Shown one piece after another: positions 9,602-18,604 of a stretch of DNA of 64,000 nucleotides; positions within the stretch are counted from its first letter, which is position 1; each line of letters starts with the position of its first letter. The notes below the pieces were generated by a model. It was not told the DNA's origin and made no database searches. It worked only from the letters and a program-made list of their open reading frames with translations. The translations under genes and the position numbers were made by a program. Origin of the DNA: Lysobacterales bacterium (GTDB lineage Bacteria; Pseudomonadota; Gammaproteobacteria; Xanthomonadales; SZUA-36); NCBI GenBank assembly GCA_014238945.1, contig JABAAB010000014.1:1-64000 (forward strand), in the 5' to 3' direction.

Positions 9602-10591
9602 ATGGAATACAGACGACTGGGTAAATCCGGATTGAAGCTCAGCGAGTTTTCACTGGGCTCCTGGGTCACGTTTGCCAACCAGCTCGATGTTGCCGGAAGC
9701 CGTGAAATGATGGCACTTGCTTACGACCGGGGGGTGAATTTCTTCGATAATGCCGAGGCCTACGCCCAGGGGCGCTCTGAGGAAATCATGGGTGATGCCC
9801 TGCGGGAACTTGACTGGCCGCGCGACAGCTATTGTGTTTCCAGTAAAGTGTTCTGGGGGGGCGAGCTACCCACCCAGCGGGGTCTTAGCCGTAAGCATGT
9901 GACCGAAGCATGTCACGCTGCCCTGCGAAGACTGAAGGTGGACTACCTCGATCTCTATTTCTGTCACCGTCCCGACGTGGAAACACCGATCGAAGAAACC
10001 GTGCGGGCCATGCACGACCTGATCAGCCAGGGCAAAATCCTGTACTGGGGCACATCGGAGTGGGACTCCCGGCAATTGACCGAGGCCTATGGCGTGGCGG
10101 CGCTGCACCATCTGACCCCACCGACCATGGAACAACCACAGTACAACCTGTTCGAGCGCACCAGGCTGGAACGCGACTATCTGCCACTGTTCGAAAACCA
10201 CGGTCTTGGCACGACCATATGGTCACCTCTTGCCAGCGGCCTGTTGACCGGCAAGTACCGTGACGGTATTCCAAAAGGCAGCCGTCTGGATCTGCCACAT
10301 CTGGGATGGCTGAAGGAGCGTTTTGCGGGGAACAGGGGCCGAACGATGATTGACACTGCGAATAATCTGGAGTCACTTGCCGGCGAAGCTGGTCTGACCC
10401 TGGTGCAACTTGCCCTGTTGTGGTGCCTGCAAAATCCGCGTGTTTCCAGCGTGATCCTCGGTGCATCCAGGATCAGCCAGTTGCAGGAAAACCTTGATGC
10501 GTTGGAGCAACGCAGTAAGTTAACTGCCGGTGTGATGGAGCAGATTGAGAACATCGTCGATAATAAACCTGAATTGCCGTCCCTGTTTTGA
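9602..10591 (+). CDS. Aldo/keto reductase (potassium-channel beta-subunit type)
   Basis: NADPH-dependent aldehyde/ketone reductase of the AKR superfamily, 329 residues. The catalytic tetrad is visible: Asp49 and Tyr54 in FFDNAEAY, Lys82 in VSSKVFWG and His122 in LYFCHRPD. The pattern YRRLGKSGLKLSEFSLGSW and the TPPTMEQPQYN segment are typical of the AKR6/YghZ-like branch related to Kv beta subunits. The cofactor site near the C-terminus is SSVILGASRISQLQENL. AGGGACGG precedes the ATG. It stands alone; the next gene is 158 bases away. The physiological substrate cannot be predicted. Confidence 0.9.
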   Translation: MEYRRLGKSGLKLSEFSLGSWVTFANQLDVAGSREMMALAYDRGVNFFDNAEAYAQGRSEEIMGDALRELDWPRDSYCVSSKVFWGGELPTQRGLSRKHVTEACHAALRRLKVDYLDLYFCHRPDVETPIEETVRAMHDLISQGKILYWGTSEWDSRQLTEAYGVAALHHLTPPTMEQPQYNLFERTRLERDYLPLFENHGLGTTIWSPLASGLLTGKYRDGIPKGSRLDLPHLGWLKERFAGNRGRTMIDTANNLESLAGEAGLTLVQLALLWCLQNPRVSSVILGASRISQLQENLDALEQRSKLTAGVMEQIENIVDNKPELPSLF

Positions 10592-10690
10592 TCTTTCCAC
10601 GGTTTTGGCAGCTAAAACCACAAAAGCGTAATTGATTCACATCCAATCGTAACAATTTCTTCTCTGAGTGCGTCAAACTAGGCTGACGGG

Positions 10691-10717
10691 TTGCAATACA
10701 GCAAAATAATTTATAAG
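10691..10717 (+). promoter_or_regulatory. Possible sigma-70 promoter of the MBOAT operon
   Basis: TTGCAA followed after 15 bases by TATAAG lies about 33 bases before ATG 10750, in an AT-rich stretch between the aldo/keto reductase and the acyltransferase. The spacer is short and the -35 box imperfect, so this is only a candidate. Confidence 0.3.
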
Positions 10718-10749
10718 CAATCCCATTATCCTGTGGAGAAACAATAAGA

Positions 10750-12162
10750 ATGCTTTTCAATACCCCGCTGTTTTTCTTTTTCTTTGTCATTTTCATTTTT
10801 TTCTACGGCTTTGTCTTTTTACGCAAGATTCCCCGTACCTATTTCATCCTGGTTGCCAGCCTGGTGTTTTACGGTGCCTGGAACTGGAAATTTATTCCGC
10901 TGCTGATGTTCAGCGGGGTGGCAGATTATTTTATCGCACAGGCCATTGGGGCGGCTGACAATCAGAAATCGAAGAAGGCCTGGGTCAGTTTGTCCCTGGC
11001 AATCAACCTGGGCATCCTGGGTATGTTCAAGTACGCGGATTTCGTGCTGCTGTCCGTACAGGATTTTCTGCGTCTGTTTGGATATGACGCTCCCATTGCC
11101 ACCCTCCAATGGGTTCTGCCGGTGGGTATTTCTTTCTACACATTCCAGAGTCTGAGTTACACCATTGACGTGTACCGGGGTGAGATGGAACCCCGCAAAG
11201 GACTGGTGCAGTTCACTGCTGCCCTGTCATTTTTCCCTCAACTGGTCGCCGGCCCCATCCTGCGGACACGGCAGATTCTGCCGCAGATGCACGCCATACC
11301 CACACCCACCTGGGAAGGCATCAAGCATGGGTTCCTGTTGATTACGGTGGGACTGATGAAAAAGACCACTGCTGACCTGCTGGCGGTGCCGGTAGCAACG
11401 GCGTTTGATGGCACGGGTCCGGTCAGCCTGGTGGAAACCTGGACCGGTGTACTGGCCTTTGCCGGACAGATTTATGGTGATTTCTCAGGATACAGTGATA
11501 TGGCCATTGGACTGGCCATATTGATCGGTTTCAAGATTCCGTTGAACTTCCGTTTACCGTATTTCGCGGTCTCACCGGTGGATTTCTGGCGTCGTTGGCA
11601 CATTTCACTTTCTACCTGGTTGCGGGATTACCTGTATTTTTCATTGGGAGGCAACCGTACCGGTCACCGGATGCGTAATATTTTCATCACCATGTTACTG
11701 GGTGGTCTGTGGCATGGGGCTGCCTGGACATTTATTGCCTGGGGCTTTTTTCATGGTGTGATCATTACCGCCACTCACTACTTTTCCGGTATCAAGGCCT
11801 TTGCTTCATTTAACGGGTCACCTTCACGCGGAATCACTTTGCTCAAGTGGTTGATCACTTTTTACCTGGTAATGATTGGCTGGGTGTTTTTTCGTGCGCA
11901 GGATATCGGTTCCGCGTTCAGTATGCTCGGTGATATGCACACCATCAGTGGTCTGCCGGCACCCGCGTCTTCGGCAGGTCTGATGTTTGGACTGGTGGTA
12001 CTGGCAGTGGCCCTGATGCACCTGCTGGACAGATTTGTGCTCAACAAGGCGGACTGGTTTGAAAGCAAGAAATGGCTGTTCTGGCCGTTACTCGCACTCG
12101 CGATGGGCTTGTGCCTCCTGGTCGGTAAGCCGAGCCAGGAATTCATTTACTTCCAGTTTTGA
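10750..12162 (+). CDS. MBOAT O-acyltransferase, AlgI/DltB-like
   Basis: Polytopic inner-membrane acyltransferase of 470 residues, likely moving acetyl groups across the membrane to an extracytoplasmic polysaccharide. Landmarks of the AlgI branch are VGISFYTFQSLSYTIDVYRG, FPQLVAGPI, FWRRWHISLSTWLRDYLYFS and the catalytic block GGLWHGAAWTF with the invariant His322. The N-terminus is extremely phenylalanine-rich (LFFFFFVIFIFF). The next gene starts 18 bases downstream and encodes an SGNH/AlgJ-like partner, the usual pairing for MBOAT O-acetylation modules. No polysaccharide synthase genes are nearby, so the acceptor may be made from another locus. Confidence 0.88.
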   Translation: MLFNTPLFFFFFVIFIFFYGFVFLRKIPRTYFILVASLVFYGAWNWKFIPLLMFSGVADYFIAQAIGAADNQKSKKAWVSLSLAINLGILGMFKYADFVLLSVQDFLRLFGYDAPIATLQWVLPVGISFYTFQSLSYTIDVYRGEMEPRKGLVQFTAALSFFPQLVAGPILRTRQILPQMHAIPTPTWEGIKHGFLLITVGLMKKTTADLLAVPVATAFDGTGPVSLVETWTGVLAFAGQIYGDFSGYSDMAIGLAILIGFKIPLNFRLPYFAVSPVDFWRRWHISLSTWLRDYLYFSLGGNRTGHRMRNIFITMLLGGLWHGAAWTFIAWGFFHGVIITATHYFSGIKAFASFNGSPSRGITLLKWLITFYLVMIGWVFFRAQDIGSAFSMLGDMHTISGLPAPASSAGLMFGLVVLAVALMHLLDRFVLNKADWFESKKWLFWPLLALAMGLCLLVGKPSQEFIYFQF

Positions 12163-12179
12163 ACGGGTAGGGACACACA

Positions 12180-13370
12180 ATGACAACAGAACGCAAACTC
12201 TATCTGAGACTTTTTCTGACCATCATAATCGGCATGGCTACCGCGATGGGCCTGGTTCGCCTGGTGACCTATTTGAATAATGCCAGCGGGTCAAATTTCC
12301 TGGGACGGGTAATTGAGGCGCGAGAGGCCTTGCCTGAAATCATCGCGGAGGAAAAAGACCTGGTAATGGTATTTGGATCTTCGATAGTGCGCGCGGGCTA
12401 TTCCGCCCGGCATTTTGACCGCACGGTGAACGCCATGGGTGCCGATATCAAATCATTCAATTTTGGCTTTGGCGGTCTGAACCCCTATTTCCAGGATTAC
12501 CTGTCACGACGTGTCCGTGAGTCTTTCGAACAGGAAAGCCGCCGAATGCGTCTGGTGCTGATTGAATTTAACCCTTTTCAGACCACCAAGACCCGTTGGA
12601 GGCGAGCCGAGCAGGTGACCGATTCATTTATCACCATGCTGACCAGTGACGAGGAACTGCTGGAAATCGCCTTTGAGGATCCAGAACGCGGAGCCTTGTT
12701 GTACAACATCAAGTACCTACGGGATAACGTCTCGGCCCAGATGATCACCACCCATTTGGGGGGTATGTTTGATGAGCCGAACCAGGAAAGTGACCGGCCC
12801 GGTATGAACGAGGAACAGCAGACGCGTTTTGACGAGATCGCCGGCATCCTCAATACCGCATTCGAGGAAGAATATCCTGATTACGTTCCCAGCCAGTGGA
12901 GCTACGAGTGGCAGGGTGCAGGTACGGTTCCCTGGGAACGCCCAGCCGAAACCGTGGCGATGTTCCCGGAGTATTATTCGTTGTTACAAAACGAAGAGAG
13001 AATGGAGAATGACCTGTTGTTCCGTATCCGCACAGCGGACGCCGTGGAGCTGGATTTCGAGGAAGTTCTGATTCAAAGATTCATCGCCGTGGTTGAAAAT
13101 TTCAAACCCATTGCGGACCAGGTGGAGGTTATCCTGTTACCCAGGAACCCGGAATGGATTGATTACACACCAGAGGTTGCCGCCCGGCTTCAGACGGTGA
13201 TCGAGCGCATCGAACGGGAGACCGGTGTACCGGTACGTAATCACCAGTTGATCGATGAAGTTCCACCCAGGGCGTTTAGAGACACCACCCACCTGGGTCG
13301 GTATATTGGCGATATACCGTACACTGAGTACCTGGCCGAACAGTATTCTTCCAGGCTGATCGATAACTAA
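12180..13370 (+). CDS. SGNH/AlgJ-like partner of the MBOAT acyltransferase
   Basis: A 396-residue protein with an N-terminal membrane anchor or uncleaved signal (LFLTIIIGMATAMGLVRLVTY). It has an SGNH-hydrolase-like fold: a GSS motif at residues 66-68 (VMVFGSSIVRAG) for the nucleophile block, and a C-terminal D-x-x-H (Asp368 and His371 in FRDTTHLG) for the rest of the triad. GLNPYFQDYL may correspond to a second conserved block. In alginate, DltD-type and similar systems such a protein finishes the acyl transfer outside the membrane. It follows the MBOAT gene at 17 bases. Overall similarity to AlgJ or DltD is weak by eye; the call rests on the motifs and the neighbour. Confidence 0.65.
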   Translation: MTTERKLYLRLFLTIIIGMATAMGLVRLVTYLNNASGSNFLGRVIEAREALPEIIAEEKDLVMVFGSSIVRAGYSARHFDRTVNAMGADIKSFNFGFGGLNPYFQDYLSRRVRESFEQESRRMRLVLIEFNPFQTTKTRWRRAEQVTDSFITMLTSDEELLEIAFEDPERGALLYNIKYLRDNVSAQMITTHLGGMFDEPNQESDRPGMNEEQQTRFDEIAGILNTAFEEEYPDYVPSQWSYEWQGAGTVPWERPAETVAMFPEYYSLLQNEERMENDLLFRIRTADAVELDFEEVLIQRFIAVVENFKPIADQVEVILLPRNPEWIDYTPEVAARLQTVIERIERETGVPVRNHQLIDEVPPRAFRDTTHLGRYIGDIPYTEYLAEQYSSRLIDN

Positions 13371-13521
13371 CGAATATTGACCATTGACGTACCACCCCCC
13401 TGAGGATGCATAATATACGGGTAGCTGGATCTCCCAAGGGGCAGGCCCGTCGGTCAATCCACCGGTGGCATGTGGCTGGTTCAGATCATGGATGATAAAC
13501 TATTACGGTAAAGGGGTTCGT

Positions 13522-16059
13522 ATGAACATCATGTATCATTTGCGTTGCACAAGGCAGCGCATCAAATCCGTTCTTCAATCAACACTGGTTCTCTGTGTAT
13601 TACTGGCCATGCCGGTGAGTGCGCAGGAAAACCTGTTTTTCCAGGCCGGTGTTCCGGAGCTTGATAATTTACCTGCTCACGTGGTCGCGGCTCAACCGGT
13701 CGTCATTAACCGGCGCGCCTGGCAGTCACCATCAATGCAGATTGATCTCTATGATGAGACCGTCATCGCTGTTCGGGATCGTGTTGAACGTCAAAGGGCA
13801 GGTCAGCAGGTCTGGATCGGCCATCTCGAGGGCCAGGAGGGTGACACGGTCATCCTGACCATGCGTGGCAATACGTATTCCGGTTTTATTCAACGCGGTG
13901 CCCAGTCCTTCCGCCTTGGCATAGGCCAGGATGGACGGAGTCGGTTGTTTGAACAGGTACTGGAGGCACTACCCCCCGATGACGCGGCCGATTTGCCGGA
14001 TGGCGGCGGAACCATGTCCATTGACGGGCCTGCCGAGGTACTTGCGGAAAATACCGTTCAGGACCTGCTGGTCGTTTACACTTCGGGTGCCTGTTCTGCC
14101 TCGGGCAGTTGCGCTCAACTGGAATTGGACATCGTTAGTGCGGTGGCCGATATCAATACCGTTTATGCTGCCAGTGGGATCAATATCACGATGAACCTGG
14201 TGGGGACCATGTTCACATCCTACCCCGATGGTGATGCCAGTCCCACACTCAGTGCGCTTGCGAGCACCACCGATGGCAATATGGATGACGTACATACCGT
14301 CCGCGACGACCTGGGGGCAGATATCGTGGCGATGGTTTTCAATGGCAGTGGCTGTGGTATCGGGTATCTGGGCTCCAGTGCGTCGAGTGCTTTCAGTGTC
14401 ACGCACTACAGTTGCCTGTTGGGTAACCGCACCATGAACCACGAGATTGGCCACAACCAGGGTGCGCACCACGACCGTGTAACGGCGGGCGCCGGCAGCA
14501 GCAGTAACTATAATTATGGTTACCGTCGTTGCAATGATGCCAGTGTGGCCGATAATAATTCTTCACCGTGGTTCCGCACCGTCATGGGCTATGGCTGCAG
14601 CAGCGCATCGAGGGTAGGGCGTATGTCCAATCCAAACATAAATTACAACGGTGTGCCCCAGGGTATTGATCCTGCAGTTGAGCCAAATAATGGTTCGTGG
14701 AACGCAAAGACCATCAATAATTCAGCGGTCTACATGGCCGGGTTCCGGAATGCACCCCCAACCACGGTTCCGTCCCGTCCTACCGGGTTGAGTGCCACGG
14801 CGGGCGGTCCCGACAGCATCGACCTGGTCTGGACGGATACCTCGACGAACGAGACTTCCTTTGAGGTCGATCGTTCACCCGATGGGAGCAGCTGGGCCCT
14901 GATCGCCACGCTGGATTCCAACACGACAACTCATACGGACAATGGTCTGCTGCCTGAAACCCGTTATCACTACCGGGTACGGGCCAGAAACAGTGCGGGC
15001 TACTCCCTGTACTCTGATCCGGATTTCGATGACACCGACCCATTGCCAGTGTTCGTTGAAGACCTGGCATATGCTGATGTGTCCATCAAGGGCCAGGTCA
15101 GTGGTACCTACGCGGCAACCAATGCGAGCGGCGGGTCATACCAGTCGATCACCGAGACACATTCCGGCGGACCCAAGCGCAGCCGCAAGCAATCCTACCG
15201 ACATGGCTGGAGCTTTGATGTGTTTGGAGGTGCCGGTGGTGTAGTCGTAACGGCCAACGCCTGGGTATCGGGTAGTGAAGGCGCCAATTTCTATTACTCG
15301 CTGGACGCAGGTGCCACACGTACGCTGATGTTCACGGTCAACAATACTGCACCGGCAGCAGATGTGACTTTTGCCCTGCCCGGTGGTGTATCCGGTCTGG
15401 TGCGTATCGAGGTTGAAGATGCCACGCAGAGCAATGGAGAGGCGGTGGACACAGTCAACGTGGATTATCTGTTGATCGCCTCCCATACGGAAGCCGGCGA
15501 CCCACCGCTTGCCCCATCCGGGATGTCGGTTGCAGGCACCAGTTCGAGCAGTGTTGACCTGCTGTTCACGGACCATGCGGAAGATGAGTTCGGCTTTGAG
15601 ATCTGGCGCGCCGGCAGCGACCCCGGTATCGACTGTGATGCTGGCAGTTCCATTGATACCATCGGTGTAAACGCTGGTACGGGCACGGTGGCGTACACCG
15701 ACAACACGGTATCACCTTCAAGCACCTACTGGTTCTGGGCCAAGGCATTCAATGGCGCCGGTGATGATGGCAGTTGTTCAAATGCAGTTCAGGCGACCAC
15801 CGGCGTTGCACCGGCCATCGATCTGTACCTGGTCGATCCCTATAAGGTGAAAGGTCGTCAAAAGGTCGATCTGGAGTGGTCCGGCACCACCACAGCCAAT
15901 GTGGATATAGTGCGGGACGGTAACGTGGTTGCCACAGTTGCAGATACGGGTGCGTACACTGATCCGATCAACGCCAAGGGTGGTGGTTCGTATTTGTACA
16001 AGATCTGCGAACAGGGCAGTTCAACTGCCTGCTCGCAGGAAGTTGCCGCCAACTTCTGA
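13522..16059 (+). CDS. Secreted reprolysin-like (M12B) metalloprotease with FN3 domains
   Basis: I start it at ATG 13522, preceded by AAAGGGG, giving 845 residues; an in-frame ATG at 13465 would put extra residues before the signal peptide (VLCVLLAMPVSAQE). After a propeptide-like region the catalytic domain holds the metzincin zinc motif HEIGHNQGAHHD beginning at His307, with MGYGCSS downstream as the Met-turn. A fibronectin type III domain (about 416-510), a carbohydrate-binding or golvesin-like beta domain (about 513-652), a second FN3 domain (about 660-762) and a final Ig-like domain (about 767-845, YKVKGRQKVDLEW) follow. It probably degrades extracellular protein. The accessory domains suggest attachment to polymer or cell surfaces. 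It stands alone, with a strong hairpin after its stop. Confidence 0.88.
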   Translation: MNIMYHLRCTRQRIKSVLQSTLVLCVLLAMPVSAQENLFFQAGVPELDNLPAHVVAAQPVVINRRAWQSPSMQIDLYDETVIAVRDRVERQRAGQQVWIGHLEGQEGDTVILTMRGNTYSGFIQRGAQSFRLGIGQDGRSRLFEQVLEALPPDDAADLPDGGGTMSIDGPAEVLAENTVQDLLVVYTSGACSASGSCAQLELDIVSAVADINTVYAASGINITMNLVGTMFTSYPDGDASPTLSALASTTDGNMDDVHTVRDDLGADIVAMVFNGSGCGIGYLGSSASSAFSVTHYSCLLGNRTMNHEIGHNQGAHHDRVTAGAGSSSNYNYGYRRCNDASVADNNSSPWFRTVMGYGCSSASRVGRMSNPNINYNGVPQGIDPAVEPNNGSWNAKTINNSAVYMAGFRNAPPTTVPSRPTGLSATAGGPDSIDLVWTDTSTNETSFEVDRSPDGSSWALIATLDSNTTTHTDNGLLPETRYHYRVRARNSAGYSLYSDPDFDDTDPLPVFVEDLAYADVSIKGQVSGTYAATNASGGSYQSITETHSGGPKRSRKQSYRHGWSFDVFGGAGGVVVTANAWVSGSEGANFYYSLDAGATRTLMFTVNNTAPAADVTFALPGGVSGLVRIEVEDATQSNGEAVDTVNVDYLLIASHTEAGDPPLAPSGMSVAGTSSSSVDLLFTDHAEDEFGFEIWRAGSDPGIDCDAGSSIDTIGVNAGTGTVAYTDNTVSPSSTYWFWAKAFNGAGDDGSCSNAVQATTGVAPAIDLYLVDPYKVKGRQKVDLEWSGTTTANVDIVRDGNVVATVADTGAYTDPINAKGGGSYLYKICEQGSSTACSQEVAANF

Positions 16060-16108
16060 TTCCAACAATCCGTGTGCCCACGGGAAAAGCGGTTAACTGG
16101 CAGTCACT

Positions 16109-16138
16109 CCACCCCGCGCTGGATACAGCGCGGGGTGG
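16109..16138 (+). terminator. GC-rich hairpin after the metalloprotease gene
   Basis: A perfect 11-bp stem (CCACCCCGCGC with its complement) closes an 8-base loop 50 bases past the stop. No T-run follows on the plus strand, so it may be a Rho-assisted terminator or a transcript-stabilising 3' hairpin rather than a classic intrinsic terminator. Confidence 0.5.
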
Positions 16139-16310
16139 CGCATTACCGGTCGCAACCCATAATTTTGGTTAATTATTGCGATCGTTCTCATTGCAGATAT
16201 CGTTGACAGAATTTTGCTGATATTGGCAATCGGTAAGTTGGCAGCCTTTTGCTAGACTGCATTTCAATATGCTCAAAATTCTTGTATTGCGACATTCACA
16301 TGACCGAAAT

Positions 16311-16339
16311 TTGACAACTGATGTCTACAGTCATATTGT
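16311..16339 (+). promoter_or_regulatory. Candidate sigma-70 promoter of the two-amber secreted gene
   Basis: A consensus TTGACA (16311-16316) is followed after exactly 17 bases by TATTGT (16334-16339), about 107 bases before the TTG start at 16446. A second TTGACA at 16204-16209 lacks a good -10. The 386-base stretch between the metalloprotease and this gene otherwise holds only the 16109 hairpin and AT-rich sequence. Confidence 0.5.
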
Positions 16340-16431
16340 CCTTTGTTTCTGACAATTTATTCCGGCATGCCCTGTCAAGAATCGTGAAGACATTTAAATG
16401 AGACTCAAATGGGCAGTTAAGCACGGAACTT

Positions 16432-16440
16432 GAGGGGAGG
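16432..16440 (+). promoter_or_regulatory. Strong Shine-Dalgarno site before TTG 16446
   Basis: GAGGGGAGG ends five bases before the TTG. It fixes the start of the signal-peptide reading frame even though that frame is cut by TAG 40 codons later. Confidence 0.65.
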
Positions 16441-16445
16441 CGGCT

Positions 16446-17663
16446 TTGCTCAATTCAATCACTCCGACTCGGTCATTATTTAATCGATTGGCAATAACGA
16501 TTTGTTGTTTCGCGCTGTTTTGGCCGGTTTCAAACGCATTTGCAGATGCAGATGGCACGATTGTCTAGACGCAAAGATTTGACGGGACTTCAACCATCGT
16601 AAACTAGGTTGACTGGACCTACGTGCGTTCAACACCTTCCCTGGCTTTCACCAATGGCAGAGTCATATGGACCGGTGCAGGTGCAATGCTGCATCCTGAC
16701 CCTCCAAATGATCGTCTGGCCGGTTCCGACGGTCTTTTTTATCGTCCGGATGGCCAGTTGCTGGTTGGTAACTGGCAGGCCAGCCAGTTCTGGATATTTG
16801 ACCCGACAGAAACAGATGTTGTCATTGATGGGCCGGAAAGTGGCGCATTCGCATTTCATTTGCTGCTTCATCCCAATGAAAACGACTTCCTGGCTTCCCC
16901 CGCACTGTCGGCCGGTCCGACCTGCAACGACGGGACTCGTGGTTGCTTCGGTGTGTATGACCACACACCACTGACGACGATAAACATTTGTCTTGCTCCG
17001 CCGGAATCCAGTTCCGGTGACGACCTGCAACCTGTGACCTTCATCGCCGATGAAAACCTCAACATGTTTGTTCTGTTCACGACCTCCGAAAGCGTTCAAT
17101 TCGGCGGCGCGGGTTTTGCGAGTTTTGACCTGGATTCCACGTCCAGCGCAGGATGTTCCGGGAGTATGAGCATGACGGAACTGATTGCGCCGGCCATCGA
17201 GGAAGCACACAGCATCTCCTGGGACCCCTTTCTCTCCGATGCCAATAGCAAGTTAGACCCACATTCGGATTTTATTGTTTTCGCAAATTCGAGGCTTGCC
17301 CATATTCGCGTTGACGATCCCGGCACACCCGGTGCATTTGCCACCCTGAGGTCCAGCATCAACATGGCCACCGAATCGGTTTGTGACTCACTGCTGCCGG
17401 CTTCGTCCCACCATGAATTTGACCAGGGCGCGGTCAACGGGGAAGGCATTGCCATTGTCGGAGACGAGTCAAATGGCTATGCAGCCCTGGTTGATTACAG
17501 CGAGAACACCAACGGGACCATCCTGGATGGTGCGAATACGGTCTGCCTGACGGAGTTTCTGCACGATGGCATCGATGATATTGCCCCACTGACCGGACTG
17601 GGTGCAAAATCGTTCTTTGGAGGTAAAGGAAAGGTGATTTTCAAGGACAGCTTCGAGGATTAA
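16446..17663 (+). pseudogene. Secreted protein gene interrupted by two in-frame TAG codons
   Basis: From TTG 16446 a textbook signal peptide is encoded (RLAITICCFALFW core, SNAFA cleavage site), then DADGTIV and TAG at 16566-16568. Twelve codons later comes a second TAG at 16605-16607. The same frame then stays open for 352 codons to TAA 17663. The downstream part is an extracellular-looking protein of unknown family, rich in Asp, Gly and Ser with scattered Cys, perhaps a beta-propeller (GLFYRPDGQLLVGNW, DENLNMFVLF), ending VIFKDSFED. That ending resembles the short F-x-D-x-FE tails of many secreted proteins in Xanthomonadales-like genomes. Promoter, ribosome site, signal peptide and body are all in one frame, so this reads as one gene with two nonsense codons, each one C-to-T change from CAG. 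A GTG at 16623 could start a signal-less product but has no good ribosome site. Confidence 0.7.
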
Positions 17664-17847
17664 AATACAGGGCAGAGGTGGAACGTGAGCAAAGACTGTT
17701 TTGTCTGAAAACCCGGGGCAATGACTTTCCGGGTGGGGTCGATTGCACCTCGTGTAAGCCAAAAAACTACCAACGACAGCTTTAGGGGAGTACCAAACCT
17801 ACCCACTGAATATGTTGCTGAATTGAACCTCGCGACGGGGCGTCGAA

Positions 17848-18486
17848 TTAAGTATCACGCTTGCTGCAATCCGTTACCGGTTTATGTTTGCTCCTGTTCC
17901 TGATCTTATCAAGCCAGTTATCGCATTCATCAACACCAGTGTTGATACCGGCGGAAGCGTACATTCGCCGGGCCTTTTTCCAAATTGCGACGGCTTCCGT
18001 TTGGTTTAGCCGGGTCTTGAGCAATGCGAGCCCCCTCAGGGTGTTGGCCAGGTCGAGACGTGATATCCCCGGTTCTTTCCTGTAAATGTTCAGCGCATGC
18101 CGGTAAAATATTTCGGCGACTTTGAATAATCTGTTGTCCAGATGGATATCAGCAATATGACGGAATGCATGTGCCTTGATGGCCTTCTGACCGAGTTTAT
18201 GGCTGAGTTGGATAATCCTGTTGTACAGGTCCACCGCAGTATCATCACGATCCAGGTCCCGTTCGATCTGGGCAAGCTGATTAATCGATCTTTTCCAAAT
18301 TTCAGGGTCTTCGATCTTTTCTGCTGCGTCCACGGCCATTCGTGCGGTCTTTTGTGCTTGCAGCAATCTGTTTTCCCGTCTCGCGCTGCGCGATTTGAGC
18401 AGTAATTTTTCAATTGGTTTGCGGTTTTCGTAGGTTGCTTCAGTTCTCATTGAACCAGGCTTCTCCACTCGCTCTCGCAGTTGCAT
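17848..18486 (-). CDS. Tetratricopeptide-repeat protein
   Basis: All-helical protein of about 212 residues with TPR-like pairs: SARRENRLLQAQKTARMAVD, DTAVDLYNRIIQLSHKLGQ, AHAFRHIADIHLDNRLFKVA, FYRHALNIYRKEPGISRLDL and LANTLRGLALLKTRLNQTEA. The repeat spacing resembles eukaryotic-like TPR proteins that count repeats of sequential events. I start it at ATG 18486, with AGGGA seven bases upstream. A longer frame reaches ATG 18573, but its extra residues are arginine-rich and lie across a possible -10 box. There is no signal peptide or membrane helix, so it is likely a cytoplasmic scaffold. It is divergent from the Hpt-receiver gene, and a functional link is possible but unproven. The 184 bases between the preceding gene and its stop hold nothing I recognise. 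Confidence 0.7.
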   Translation of the reverse strand: MQLRERVEKPGSMRTEATYENRKPIEKLLLKSRSARRENRLLQAQKTARMAVDAAEKIEDPEIWKRSINQLAQIERDLDRDDTAVDLYNRIIQLSHKLGQKAIKAHAFRHIADIHLDNRLFKVAEIFYRHALNIYRKEPGISRLDLANTLRGLALLKTRLNQTEAVAIWKKARRMYASAGINTGVDECDNWLDKIRNRSKHKPVTDCSKRDT

Positions 18487-18541
18487 TTCAGAGTCCCTAA
18501 GCAGGTCTTGGTGGACTTCATCGTTGCGTACTCTTATTCTT

Positions 18542-18547
18542 ATTATA
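18542..18547 (-). promoter_or_regulatory. Consensus -10 hexamer upstream of the TPR gene
   Basis: On the minus strand the sequence is a perfect TATAAT, 56 bases before ATG 18486. No clear -35 box lies at 16-18 bases; the nearest is TTGATT at 20. It supports the shorter start of the TPR protein, because a start at 18573 would lie upstream of this promoter. Confidence 0.35.
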
Positions 18548-18604
18548 CTTCTGGATGGGGCCGATGAAATCAAATAAGCAAATATACGGCTCTATGGGGA
18601 TTTG

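Noticed and set aside
16566-16607. Recoding of TAG as an amino acid throughout the genome
   Set aside because: At least four other genes here end at TAG (near 19366, 21983, 24121 and 32055), so TAG is a normal stop.
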